Shown one piece after another: positions 54,700 to 64,000 of a stretch of DNA of 64,000 nt. Each line of letters begins with the position of its first letter. The first letter of the stretch is position 1. The notes under the pieces are model-generated. The model was given only the letters and a program-made list of their open reading frames with translations, did not search any database and was not told the origin of the DNA. A program made the translations under genes and the position numbers. Location: contig CM077010.1 in assembly GCA_039090855.1 (NCBI GenBank), forward strand, positions 48,936,905-49,000,904, given 5' to 3'. This stretch comes from Macrothele yani. Taxonomy: Eukaryota > Arthropoda > Arachnida > Araneae > Macrothelidae.

Positions 54700-55146
54700 G
54701 GCTATTTTTTAAAGTATGATCCCATTGAGATCCCAAGACCAAATTTTGCAGAAAGCTTTTAGAAATACGATATAATAAAAACACATTTTTTGAAAAATGT
54801 TACTCATTTTTTAAAATTTTAAATTTTGTAACTTAATTATAAAATAAGTCCATCATGTGGCATATCATATTAAAGCCCATGAATTTCTGAAGAAAGTGAC
54901 ATTTTTAGTTTTGAAATATCTCAATTCTGGGCTGAGCTTTTAAAGTTTTTGTGTAGACCAGAAAGGTCAAAGTTGTCAATTTTTTTAAATTTCAAACCCT
55001 CTCTCATAACTCAAAAACTGGATGAGATAAAAAAAAAAAAAATTATATCTGGGACCTTCTCTTATACTACTGTTAGAAAACTGAAAATGAAAGCAATATA
55101 AAATGGTAAGGTAAAAGTCATTGGATCACTTGACATGGAATGACCC
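54700..55146 (-). repeat. Right terminal inverted repeat of the compact Sola-like element
   Basis: Inverted partner of 51630-52090, ending TTGACATGGAATGACCC at 55146 and followed by AGTG. Confidence 0.9.
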
Positions 55147-56229
55147 AGTGGCTTTATTTCTTACTAGCAAATTGCATTATCTACTAGCGAAAGTTTATTA
55201 ACATTATGCAAAAGAAACTTTAACAGTCCCCCTCCATTAGTCAATCAGTCCCCCTCCATTAGTCAATCATGACAAATTTTGATTTTATCCCTGTAACTGT
55301 CACATTGTAATGCTGAAAAGATTACAAATATTTAGATATCTTACCTTTTCATGACCTGACATCTAGATTAATTCTAACAATTTAATTTGAATGCAAATAC
55401 TTAAAAAACATTTCTTTTTTATTTAACTTTATTCACAAAATTTAAGAACACTATTCAAAATTTTGAAAATTATTTTCTGTATGGTTTATGATCTAGGTTT
55501 TGGGTCTTTTCAACATACAACTTTAAAACTGCAGGCCTGGAGTCAAGTGTGTCTTCATAAGAACCTTCAACCTCAATACTCATGAGAGCAGGGTTCAAAA
55601 TATAATGGGGGCCATGAGCGAAATGCGACTGCATTTTTGCAATTGACGACCAGCGATTTTACATCAGGGATTAAATTGCGACTACATGTATTTTCTACTG
55701 CATTTTATTACGATTCTTTTTAATATGAATGACTATTTTCCTTCGCGAATCTTAGTTGTTTGTAAGAATTGTTCCCTTTCCCTCGTTCAGTTTCTTAATT
55801 CATCTTCAAGTTGCACTGAACACTTAAAACTGTGTATCAATCGCGCATGCTCGTGTTGCTGACTTCCCCTTCTCGTTCGCACTATCGTCACACCAGCAAG
55901 TTAAAGAAGCGACCTTGAACAATGAGCAGGATCCTCCCACAGTGATCATTGGACCTTTGCAAGCACCCCTCCGCCCCTCTCAACCTGGAAGCAAAGCGGA
56001 GACACAGCTTGCCTGAAATTCCGTAATTGCAACTGAAGAATTGTATGATTATTTGTTCATCGCTTTACACATCAGTTGTCCTTTGAATCAATTTATTGTA
56101 AATCTAGCGTCAATATAACTTCTTGGCTTATGGCGCATCATTTTTTAGCATGTTGCACTAACCAGAGTTCGCCAAAATGCGTAATTACGCATCTAGTACA
56201 CATTGAGAAACGCATAAAATACACTCCGA
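55147..56229. other. Spacer with a small tandem duplication
   Basis: AGTCCCCCTCCATTAGTCAA TC occurs twice in a row at about 55225-55268. A GAGCAGGGTTCAAAATATAA phrase at 55587 may be another hAT-type tip. No gene supported. Confidence 0.45.
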
Positions 56230-56357
56230 AGAGTTTTACCAACATGTAAAGATACTTATCGGGACTGTATTTCGTCTTTCAAAAACGGAAGTAAACGAAA
56301 TAAAGATTTTTCCGTAATCATAATTTTCTTTTCCCGCGCTGTTGCCTCTGCCCAGTA

Positions 56358-56368
56358 TTGTTATATAT
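56358..56368 (+). repeat. 11-bp target duplication TTGTTATATAT, left copy
   Basis: Repeated exactly at 57727-57737. The uninterrupted paralogous site at about 33675-33700 (GAGTATTGTTAGATATCATT on the minus strand) confirms that the DNA between them was added. Confidence 0.85.
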
Positions 56369-56729
56369 ATATATATATATATAATTTATGACTACAAACT
56401 TGCCGTGTTGAATAAAGTAAAAATATCAATGTTTACCACAATCAAAGGTTTATTATACATCGACTATAGTTTCGCAGAGCTTCTGGCTCGGCTTCATGAA
56501 GATGAATGGAGTGTAAACATTCATATCATTGTGACATCATCAGAATTCTGACGGTCACGGTTTTTGGTAAGTTGTTTCCACGCGCTTGAAAGAAATGGAG
56601 TCTGCGTCATGTCGTTGACAAGCAGAAGAGTTCCGGTATATGTGAAAAGCTTCTAATACATTAAGCTTTATCGTTGAATCAGGTTTATCAATGAGCATAG
56701 CGTTTCCGAACAGAAATTTAGGGTTGTTT

Positions 56730-56930
56730 TCATGACAATGCTGGGCTATATATAGACAACTTCTTCAGTTCACAATTCCGTACATAGGTCTGGTGTTCCT
56801 TCACACAGAAAGTTAAAGCCCTGCGGGTCTGCCCTATATATGAAAGTCCACATTCACAAGGTATCTGATAAATTCCCCAGGAATTTATGTCATCACCCAC
56901 GGAAACAAAAAATCTCTGTCTTCTACACAT
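56730..56930 (-). pseudogene. GIY-YIG endonuclease fragment, left inverted arm
   Basis: The minus strand reads RRQRFFVSVGDDINSW, then GIYQIPCECGLSYIGQ, then TRRALTFCVKEHQTYVRN. It shows both motifs of the nuclease (GIY and YIG) and the following R-x-x-x-x-x-K-E-H helix. It diverges after the equivalent of 57375 in the other arm. Confidence 0.8.
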
Positions 56931-56933
56931 ACG

Positions 56934-57611
56934 TATATCGTGAGATACATATATGCTCAGCTGAGTATTACTTGCAGAAAGAGCTAGATTTTCTTAAACG
57001 AATTGCAGTACGCAGAGGATATACACGTTCCGTCGTAGATAAAGCTGTCTACAAATTTAGGAAACCAAAGCCTGTCTGCTCACTCACACCGGTAGACCAC
57101 CCAATAAGATGGAATTGGGCGGTTATCCCATTTGCTCCACAGATTTGCTTTGGAATTTCAAAAATTCTCACGAGTTTTAATTTTAAAGTTATTTTCAAAA
57201 CCATAAACAAGATAAATTTTTCCAGATCTAAAGACTACGTCGAAGACAAATTCCTGGGGAATTTATCAGATACCTTGTGAATGTGGACTTTCATATATAG
57301 GGCAGACCCGCAAGGCTTTAACTTTCCGTGTGAAGGAACACCAGACCTACGTACGGAATTGTGAACTGAAGAAGTTGTCTATAGCCCAGCATTGTCACGA
57401 AAACAACCATAAATTTCTTTTCGGAAACGCTATGCTCATTGATAAACCTGATCCAATGATAAAGCTTAATGTATTAAAAGTTTTTCACATATACCGGAAC
57501 TCTTCACTGCTTGTCAACGACATGACGTCGACTCCATTTCTTTCAAGCGCGTGGAAACAACTTACCAAAAATCGTGACAGTCAGAATTCTGATGATGTCA
57601 CAATGATTTGA
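56934..57611 (+). pseudogene. Penelope connector and GIY-YIG endonuclease, frameshifted
   Basis: The connector frame reads LKRIAVRRGYTRSVVDKAVY, WAVIPFAPQICFGISKIL and FKVIFKTINKINFSRSKD, the usual region between RT and endonuclease. A one-base shift near 57250 leads to GIYQIPCECGLSYIGQ, TRKALTFRVKEHQ, then HCHENNHKFLFGNAMLI. RT is absent upstream, so this is a 5'-truncated copy. Confidence 0.8.
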
Positions 57612-58783
57612 ATGTTTACGCTCCATTAGTCCTGATGAAGTCGAGCCAGAAGCTCTGCGAAACAAACTATAGTCGATATATAATAAATCTTTAATTGTGG
57701 TAAATGTTGATATTTTTACTTTATTGTTGTTATATATCATTTTATTCCATAAATATTTGAATTTCAGTTTGAAACTGGAGGAAAAATTTCCGAAAACAGA
57801 AATTTGATGAATCAAAAATTCACCTGTAATCTTTAGGCATAGGAGTGCCACGGCTTCTAGAATTTCTCCTTTTAAGTCTTAATTTGAGTTATTCTCAAGA
57901 TCGAGGCATAACTGAACAGAAATTTGGGGGCAGTTGGTACTACTGGTGAAGGATGCTTTCTAACTGAAACTTTTGAACATGGAAGTTAGACACATTGAAG
58001 ACTTTTCCTGTAATCGTAATTTTATTTTTAACGTGATGTTTTCTCTGCCTAGAATTGTTGTTAAATATCATTTTAATTCATAAATATTTGCATTTTACCT
58101 TGAAAATGGAGGAAATGTTCGAAAACGGAAATCAGACGTAGCAAAGATTTCTCCCTTAACTTTAATTTTTTTCCCAACAATGTTCCGAACATGTGTCCTG
58201 TGTTTTTAAATATTCCCCCAAAAAAGGTTTGCATTTCATCTTGATAAGGGGGAGGGGTCCGAAAAATGAAAGTGACGAAGCTGAAAAGTTTGTAAGAATT
58301 GATGCATGGTGTTCAAAAGTATTAATATCCTCAAAGTTACGCTTTATCTTATCAAAAATAGTGAAAGCTATCATGCATTCATGGTCCTCACAGACTGAAA
58401 GTTTTTCAGCGTGATGGATAAAATTGTCATATAAGGGCATAAAAGAAAGAACAAAAAAAGTGATAATAAAGAAATGAGAAAAGTAACAAAGATGTCAACA
58501 AAATGAAAATTTAAGCACTGGATGCTGCTTAGCTGCAGAATCAACAAAAACCAAATGTGGCTGTGGTACCTGCTGAGAAGTTTTTATGCTTGGCAAAATT
58601 GCCGTCAAGAATTTTAGTTACTCTTCAATTGTGTATGTAAAAATTTAAATTAATTTTTGGGTCCCAAAAAATTGTGAATGGCTCCTAAATATTTAGCTGC
58701 ACGGGCCATTTAGCACATGGCATTTTTTTTAGTTCTGTACCCTGCACGAGAGCATTCAATGTTTATAAGTTTAAACTGCACCT

Positions 58784-58975
58784 CTAATCACCTTGGATTC
58801 TCTTCATGAAACTGAACCCAACCTCACATGCAGAAGTAGATAAGGGAAATATACTGGATATTTCTACTAGTGACAAAATGTTTTTATAGCATTTGTACTT
58901 TTCAAGGAACATTCGGAACATTCCAGAAAGCAGTTGTCCTTTTGTGTATGTGTTTAAAATATTCCACATGCGCAA
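58784..58975 (-). pseudogene. hAT C-terminal dimerisation fragment (ZNF862-like)
   Basis: The minus-strand frame ends KNILSLVEISSI, then FPLSTSACEVGFSFMKRI. The pattern P-x-S-x-x-x-C-E-x-x-F-S-x-M-K-R-I is the conserved core of the hAT dimerisation region, best known in ZNF862-like proteins. Only this exon-sized piece is present. The R2-family tip (58744) lies 40 bp to the left. Confidence 0.65.
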
Positions 58976-59031
58976 TGCAGTGGCGCTTACAGTTCATACT
59001 AAAACATTCAAAAATTTTCCACTAGCAATTT

Positions 59032-60010
59032 TTGCTAGAACCACTTTTCATCACTAAGAAAATGCATTTGCTTGCTAGCAATTTGCTACTAACTGCTGGT
59101 TGGAATCGAGCCTTGGATGTAAAGTATCTTTCGAGTTATGAACTAACATCTATATTTCTCTTTCTAACCAGAAATGGATTTTTGTCAAAACCTGACAAGT
59201 CACAGCTGGTTCATCAACTGGAATCAAAGTTACAAACTGCACCAGTTACTGAAGTTCCTAAATCCCTTGGCAAAGCAACTATTATAGACTTTGTGGCATT
59301 AGCAAGGAAGATAACAATTAAATCTATGAAGCTGAAGACATGGAGAGTATGCAGACAAACTTTGGAAAGTTATATGCTAAGCGTGTCACAACAGTGAACA
59401 TATAGATATTATTTTTGACATTTGTAAGAAAAAAGTGCGAAAGGGTTTGGAAGATCCAGGCGATCAAAGAAACAACTGATAGAATATGGAGCACCAAATG
59501 ATGCACACCTCTTCCTGTGGATACTGCTGCCTACTGGGCTTCACCTAAAAAAAATAAGGAATTGTTCCAGTCATACTTTATTGATTGTATAGCCCGGAAA
59601 GAAGATTCTGATAAAAGCTCCTTTACCATTTATATGGGTGGAGTTCTGAAGGATAATCAGCCAAGGTGCTTTAAGGAATAGAATAATTGAGGAAGTCCTG
59701 AGTTTGGTATGTGATCACGAAGAAGCTGACGACAGGATCGTGTACCATATTTCTCACTTCACGATGGCTTCAAAATTAAGCAAGGTGGTTATTTGTTCAA
59801 CTGATCCTGACGTTTTTGTTAATGCACTCTTTCACTGTCACACATGGAAAAATTTTGGAGTACCGAGCCTTGGATGTACCACACAATATTTTGACAACTT
59901 TACCAGCTATTCGTTCTCTAACAGGCTGCAACACTACCAGCAAAAGTCAGTACAAAGTTGGCAGAAACTTGTGCTGAAAACCTGTCATTCAATTTTGGAA
60001 AGGAGCCACT
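59032..60010 (+). pseudogene. N-terminal half of the uncharacterised transposon protein family (HEEAD type)
   Basis: Plus-strand pieces in order: TRNGFLSKPDKSQLVHQLES, GKATIIDFVALARKI, then after a frame change NIDIIFDICKKKVRKGLE, and from 59704 VCDHEEADDRIVYHISHF followed by VVICSTDPDVFVNALFHC. The acidic motifs D-I-I-F-D, H-E-E-A-D-x-R and S-T-D-x-D-V-F-V are evenly conserved in this family from memory and resemble the metal-binding clusters of PIN/FEN-type nucleases, which is inference. It precedes in the protein the region found at 3820-5141, which in turn precedes 50860-51590, so the window holds all thirds of the protein in three different copies. Confidence 0.6.
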
Positions 60011-60332
60011 GAATGAGGACATGGAAAAGAGAGCAGAAGAGTATTTAGTACGTGCACTTGGATCAAGCTTACATACAATGGATGAATTGCGATTCCATCA
60101 GTACCATCACAAAAGAGCATGAAACCTTCAAAGATTTGGGTCCTACATCAACATCTATCTGCCCTTTACATAAAAAGATGCTACATGCAATTTTATTTAT
60201 TTTTTTCGTGTCAGAAGCATGTACACTACATCCATAAAATCACAAATACACCATCAATGAGAATAATCACAAAATTAAAATGATAAAACATACACAATAC
60301 AATGCAAAAACGTAGATATCTCAATTTAAATA
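60011..60332. other. Tail of the above and LINE 3' untranslated DNA
   Basis: 60052-60237 is an unrecognised frame. From about 60200 the sequence turns A-rich (plus strand) as expected at a LINE end on the minus strand. Confidence 0.3.
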
Positions 60333-61745
60333 CTATAATTCACAACTGTTTAAACCATCAAACTGTAATGACATGCCAATTGTATTGCTTTTTCTGAAAG
60401 CAAATACTAAATCCTTCATTTCACACCACACTGGGTTCAGGCAACAGTCTAATGAAATGGGACATTGTATATCCCCACAATCGCAGAAATGTTGTTCAGA
60501 TCGAAGAAAACCCCATTTTACCAAATTGTCTCTTGATCTTCCCATGCCAGTCCTCATCCTATTAAGAGTTCTCCATACAGTCCATCCGTATTGATGTCCT
60601 CCACTGCAGGGGCGGCGGAAAGTAAAGTACGTTGACTGGGCCCGAAATTTCGAATCGTGGTGCACCCGCTTCCTTCCTGCTTCATGGAACAAACAGAAGA
60701 AAAACAATGTCTAAGGCGCTTTTGTTGGGGATTAGGACCACCAGACCACTTACCTAGAGGAACACTCTAAGGCACATCCCAACAATCGCACATATGCCAA
60801 AAAAATCTTGGCTGAAATTATTGACCGGGCCCTGGCAGTTTTGCCACCACTGCTCCGCTGGCTTCATCCACTTCGCCAAACTGCCAAGTTCGGATGTACA
60901 TTGGTTCACGCGTACCCCGTGTGGTGGCTTAGTGATTGATCTCTTCAGCACACTTCATAAAACTTTTCCCTTAATTTCAGCCTTGATATGCAGGGCATAT
61001 AACCATGCATAACATGTCTGACATCCCCAAGATATTTTGTCATTTCCACATCTGATTAGATCTTTCTCCTTATTATAGGTGGGGCTATCACTGCCACTAC
61101 ATAGAGTTTATCTAAAGGCGTAGGTCTCAGACAACCTGTAACAATTCTACAAGTATCGTTCAAGTATCTTTCTTGGCATGAGCCGAACGTGCCCAAACAG
61201 GGCAAGCATATTCAGCGGCAGAAAAGCACAGAGCCAGTGCTGAGGTCCACACCAATCTGGGATTTGCTCCCCATGAGGAGTTGACAAGTTTACGTTAAGC
61301 AAATTATTTCTAGCATAAATCTTTTGTCTAGTATTCTCACAGTGCATCTTAAAAGTAAGAGCTCTAGGAGTCTAGGTCCAAAATGACTCCTAGACATTTG
61401 GAAGAATCTATTCGGAAGTGAAGAGTCATTTAATATTACTTAAAGTTTTCTGTTTACTTCATTTCTCAGATGAAATGCTGTAACCTGTGTCTTGGCTGGA
61501 TTAAGGGTCAAATGATTCAAACATAATATCTTTGAAAGCAGTTTACAGCCTTCGTAAGTTCACTCTCAATCTCTCCAAAATTACCATACTGTGCCGCCAA
61601 TGCAAGATCGTCAGCAAATAAAAATGACCCAGTGCCCCATGGATGGGGCTGATCATTTAGTATAAATATTAAATAATATTGGAGAAAGCACACTTCCTTG
61701 TGTTAATCCATTCTTCTGGTCTCTCCATCTGCTACATTTATTCTG
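60333..61745 (-). pseudogene. Non-LTR retrotransposon (jockey-like) reverse transcriptase, 5'-truncated
   Basis: On the minus strand from 61745: NGLTQGSVLSPILFNIYT (RT block with the conserved Q-G-S), FADDLALAAQYG (catalytic FADD), then SELTKAVNC, ALALCFSAAEYACPVWARSA and HAKK, and after a gap WRTLNRMRTGMGRSRDNL and CDCGDIQ. The last two are the C-terminal region usual after the RT of this LINE group, with its Cys cluster. Stops and frame changes are frequent, so this is an old copy. RT blocks upstream of QGS and the endonuclease are missing. Confidence 0.75.
60800..60870 (+). repeat. Short dispersed repeat shared with 30095-30165
   Basis: TTGGCTGAAATTATTGACCG followed by GGCCCTGGCAGTTTTGCCAC matches TTGGCTAAAATTATTGAACG with GGCCTGGGCGGTTCCGCCGC. 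It lies within the LINE remnant, suggesting a small insertion or a conserved transposon tip. Confidence 0.45.
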
Positions 61746-62099
61746 GAAATTGAGGTTTAAAAAAACCACTTCTTTTTTAAATTAAAAAAATCTGATTTAT
61801 TTGATTTAAATCAGATTTGACTTAAATTACTGACGTGTTTTAGTTCAACTTTAAAATATCTGTTCATTCTTCAATGTAAACATGAAACATAATTTATTTT
61901 TTAAAAATAAATAAATCGAGAGAGAGAGGGGCGACATAATTTTCAAGTTTTTTCTGATGTGATTATATGTGATGAACAGTTAATGCAGGCAAATCAGAAA
62001 TGTCTCATTGCTGTGTTAATAATTCTGATAAATCTGAATGTGCACAACATGCATACAACAGAAAAAGTGTTAAGTCATTATATTACTACTGGTGTAGTT
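61746..62099. other. AT-rich DNA with GATTTAAATC palindromes
   Basis: TCTGATTTATTTGATTTAAATCAGA near 61790-61815 is a near palindrome of the kind found at the ends of some hAT elements. No gene. Confidence 0.4.
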
Positions 62100-62626
62100 T
62101 AAAAAAATCTACAACTTACCCATTAAATTTGAATCATAAAAACTTCAAAATAATATATTGATTGAAAAACATCAATTCCTGAGTAAATTTTAATTGAATT
62201 AAAAAAAAAAAGCGTGTGAAGAGAGAAACTATTTGTTCAACAGTCTGAATAAATATAAAAGTTTTGCTGCCTTTTGAATTCCTAGCTTATTTCTTAACTT
62301 AGGATGCACAATGTTAAATTTTGCCAGAAGCTTAATAAGAATAGTCAGGAATGTGTCCCAATATTTTTCACTGGCAAATTGTAAAGCAACTTCTTTTTCT
62401 TCAGGCATAATCAATGTCTTTTGCTTGAAAGTGAAGATCAATGAGAAAGGTCAAAAACTGATCTGAAGGTAAAGCTTAACCATATTTTTTATGAGACAAC
62501 TCTGATTTATTTTCATCTAACATGTCATTTAATACAATTTCCAACTTTTTCCACACTACAACTGCCAAAGAAATTTTGCAATCATTCCTCTAGACTCTAT
62601 CAAGACCATTGGCTATTGCTTGATAT
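62100..62626 (-). pseudogene. hAT transposase C-terminal fragment
   Basis: Minus-strand pieces read CKISLAVVVWKKLEIVLNDM, LPSDQFLTFLIDLHF, then KEVALQFASEKYWDTF and KLRNKLGIQKAAKLLYLF. The closing H-x-K-x-R-N-x-L-G-x-x-K-A-x-K-L block is one I recall at the end of a hAT transposase group. It is truncated at about 62627, where the RTE copy begins, and carries a stop and frame changes. Confidence 0.5.
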
Positions 62627-62630
62627 GCGA

Positions 62631-64000
62631 GTTATGGCCAACCCCTCCAAAATGACTCCACAACTTAAACAAATCTTGGCCCTCAGTCTCCGGCAACTGG
62701 AATGTACCTGGCCAAGGCAGCGGCCAGTGCGACATGAAGGCAGAGGGTGCTAAGAATCACTGGAGGACCAGACTAGGCTACCATTTGATGGTGACCTTGG
62801 CTACTTACAATGGATTATCTCTATCTTCTGATTCAAGGCTTCTTGAATTGGAAGAGGAACTACAAAGGATCAAGTGGGACATTGTCGGGCTAAGTGGGGT
62901 AAGGAGAAAAGGAGATCTCATTGAACTGAAAAGTGGACATCTCTTCTACTATCGTGGGACAGATACTGGCAGAACTAGGTGTTGGATTTATAATAAACAA
63001 GAAACTGAAGGATAAAGTTGTAGAAGTTGAAAGTTCCTCTGACAGAGTTGCAAGACTCGTTATCCAACTCTCGACAAGATACCAGACTCAGATTATTCAA
63101 ACTTATGCACCCACCACAAGTCATCTTGAAGAAGAACTTGAAGAATTTTATGGGGAAATTCATCTAAATAATAAAGGCAAGCAGCACTTGAAGATAATTA
63201 TGGGAGATTTCAATGCAAAATAGGGCAACAGCAACAGAATGAAACTTCAGTAGGTAAATTCGGTCACAGCAACAGAAACCAACGTGGAAATACTCTCATG
63301 GAGTTTGCAGAGGCAGAAGGGTTTTTCATCATAAACTCCTTTTTCAAGAAAAATCCGCAAAAGAAATGGACGTTGAGGCATCCCAATGGATGGACAAGTG
63401 AAATTAATTTTATTATGTGTAACAAAAAATTTGTCATGGAAGACTGCGGTGTGCTGAACAAGTTCAACACAGGTAGTGACCATAGAATGGTAAGATGCAC
63501 CTCAATGCTAAACTTGAGCGTGGTAAGCTCATAAAACAAACAGTGTATTGACGTGACCAACCTTAAAAAGCATCATAATACCTTCAAATTAGAACTGAAG
63601 TGAATATCTCTAAAGTTAACAGCAAAGTAACCAAAGCTCTTATGGAAACAGCAACAAAATTAGCTGGGTCTAGGAACAAGTTGCATGAGAAATTATCAAG
63701 AAAAACCAAAAAAAAAAAAAAAAAAAAAAAGAGAGATGAGGACAACTAAAGAAGATGTGACTTCCAAGGTGGAATATATAGAGCTATGCAAGACAGTACG
63801 AAAAAGTATCGCTGAAGACTTAAGGAAATTCAATTGTGAACTAGTGAGGAAATCAATTGAAAACAACCAAAGCCTAAACAAAGCCTAAAGATAGCAAAGG
63901 GGCATCTCAGTAAGGGAAGAAAACAGATTATGGCACTGAGAAAAGAAGATGGTTCTGTAACAAGAAATAGAGGTGAAATTTTGACAAGAGTGAAAGATTT
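62631..64000 (+). mobile_element. RTE-type LINE, second copy, continues beyond the window
   Basis: Starts GAGTTATGGCCAACCCCTCC, equivalent to 23688 of the first copy, so it lacks about 190 bp of the 5' region. The endonuclease reads ATYNG-equivalent, GLSGVRRKG (catalytic Glu changed to Gly), YAPTTSHLEEE, GDFNAK then a stop, SEINFIMCNKK and GSDHRMV in several frames. An A-run of about 24 bases (63707-63730) replaces coding sequence near the connector. The RT lies beyond 64000. Confidence 0.85.

Larger units (their letters stand above)
51630..55146 (+). mobile_element. Sola-like DNA transposon, 3.5 kb, target duplication AGTG
   Basis: The left tip GGGCTATTCCATGTCAAGTG and the right tip GGGTCATTCCATGTCAAGTG (minus strand) open inverted repeats of about 450 bp (51630-52090 and 54700-55146). 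AGTG lies on both sides (51626-51629 and 55147-55150). The plus-strand gene occupies the middle. It is the compact reference for the much expanded relative at 12417-36349. Confidence 0.85.
56369..57726 (+). mobile_element. Penelope-like element, 5'-truncated, with inverted 3' arms
   Basis: The right part (about 56934-57726, plus strand) holds the connector and GIY-YIG domain and a 3' end with ATAAATCTTTAATTGTGGTA. The left part (about 56405-56932) is an inverted copy of the same 3' end and of the endonuclease start. Exact 11-bp duplications bound the whole, so the inverted structure was inserted as a unit or formed during insertion. Complex arms in either orientation are known for Penelope-like elements. 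No RT domain remains. Confidence 0.8.
56230..58744 (-). mobile_element. R2-family element, reverse copy, carrying a Penelope insertion
   Basis: On the minus strand it begins CAGGGTACAGAACTAAAAAA at 58744, then GCTAAATGGCCCGTGCAGCT, the frame with FIHHAEKLS and CEDHECMIAFTIFDKIK (58162-58440), and the R2 phrases (CAAATATTTATGGAATAAAA, CAACATCACG-like). It is interrupted by the Penelope element at 56369-57726. This copy links the tip, the conserved frame and the repetitive body into one element about 1.1 kb long without the insertion. Confidence 0.6.

Noticed and set aside
57630..57680. Hammerhead-like text in the second Penelope element (CTGATGAAGTCGAGC...GCTCTGCGAAAC)
   Set aside because: Core boxes are present but helix II has a mismatch and a wobble, and no helix I can be formed around the expected cleavage site. 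The other arm has a damaged core.

Overview
This is intronic DNA from an AT-rich invertebrate genome, probably an arthropod. The case rests on short exons with spliceosomal signals, Penelope, RTE, mariner, hAT and Sola-like elements, tRNA-derived SINEs and satellites. There is no sign of bacterial gene organisation.

The only host gene I can support lies on the minus strand: three phase-1 exons (49324-49410, 40573-40728, 10197-10274). Joined, they give most of the nucleoplasmin-like N-terminal domain of an FKBP46/FKBP39-type nuclear FK506-binding protein. The first exon, the acidic linker and the peptidyl-prolyl isomerase domain are not visible and should lie outside the window. The introns between these exons are about 8.6 kb and 30.3 kb long.

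The 30-kb intron is mostly one deep nest of transposons. A hAT element (10366-36910) is split in its coding region by a 23.9-kb Sola-like element (12417-36349, target duplication CAAA). Removing that element and one CAAA restores the hAT reading frame. The Sola-like transposase gene is itself split by an element of about 20.7 kb (14600-35298, flanking repeat ACTATAC). Inside that lie two partial copies of a BED-finger hAT-like gene, a Penelope element with a hammerhead-like motif, two SINEs, an RTE LINE and several perfect fold-back inverted repeats. A mariner with TA duplications (37468-38741) and a non-autonomous element (38956-40174) sit beside the nest.

Left flank (1-10 kb): a broken BED-finger gene, an 89-bp satellite, and a transposon with terminal repeats of about 450-490 bp (3113-8367) that hosts a second transposon (5129-7821, duplication ATGTACAT). 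Right flank (41-64 kb): a dispersed repeat split by an unassigned 4.5-kb insertion, a second Sola-like element (51630-55146, duplication AGTG), a Penelope element with inverted arms (56369-57726, 11-bp duplication), hAT and LINE remnants, and a second RTE copy running off the end.

No intact transposase or reverse transcriptase gene was found. Every element shows stops, frameshifts or truncation. The host exons have clean splice sites and matching phases.
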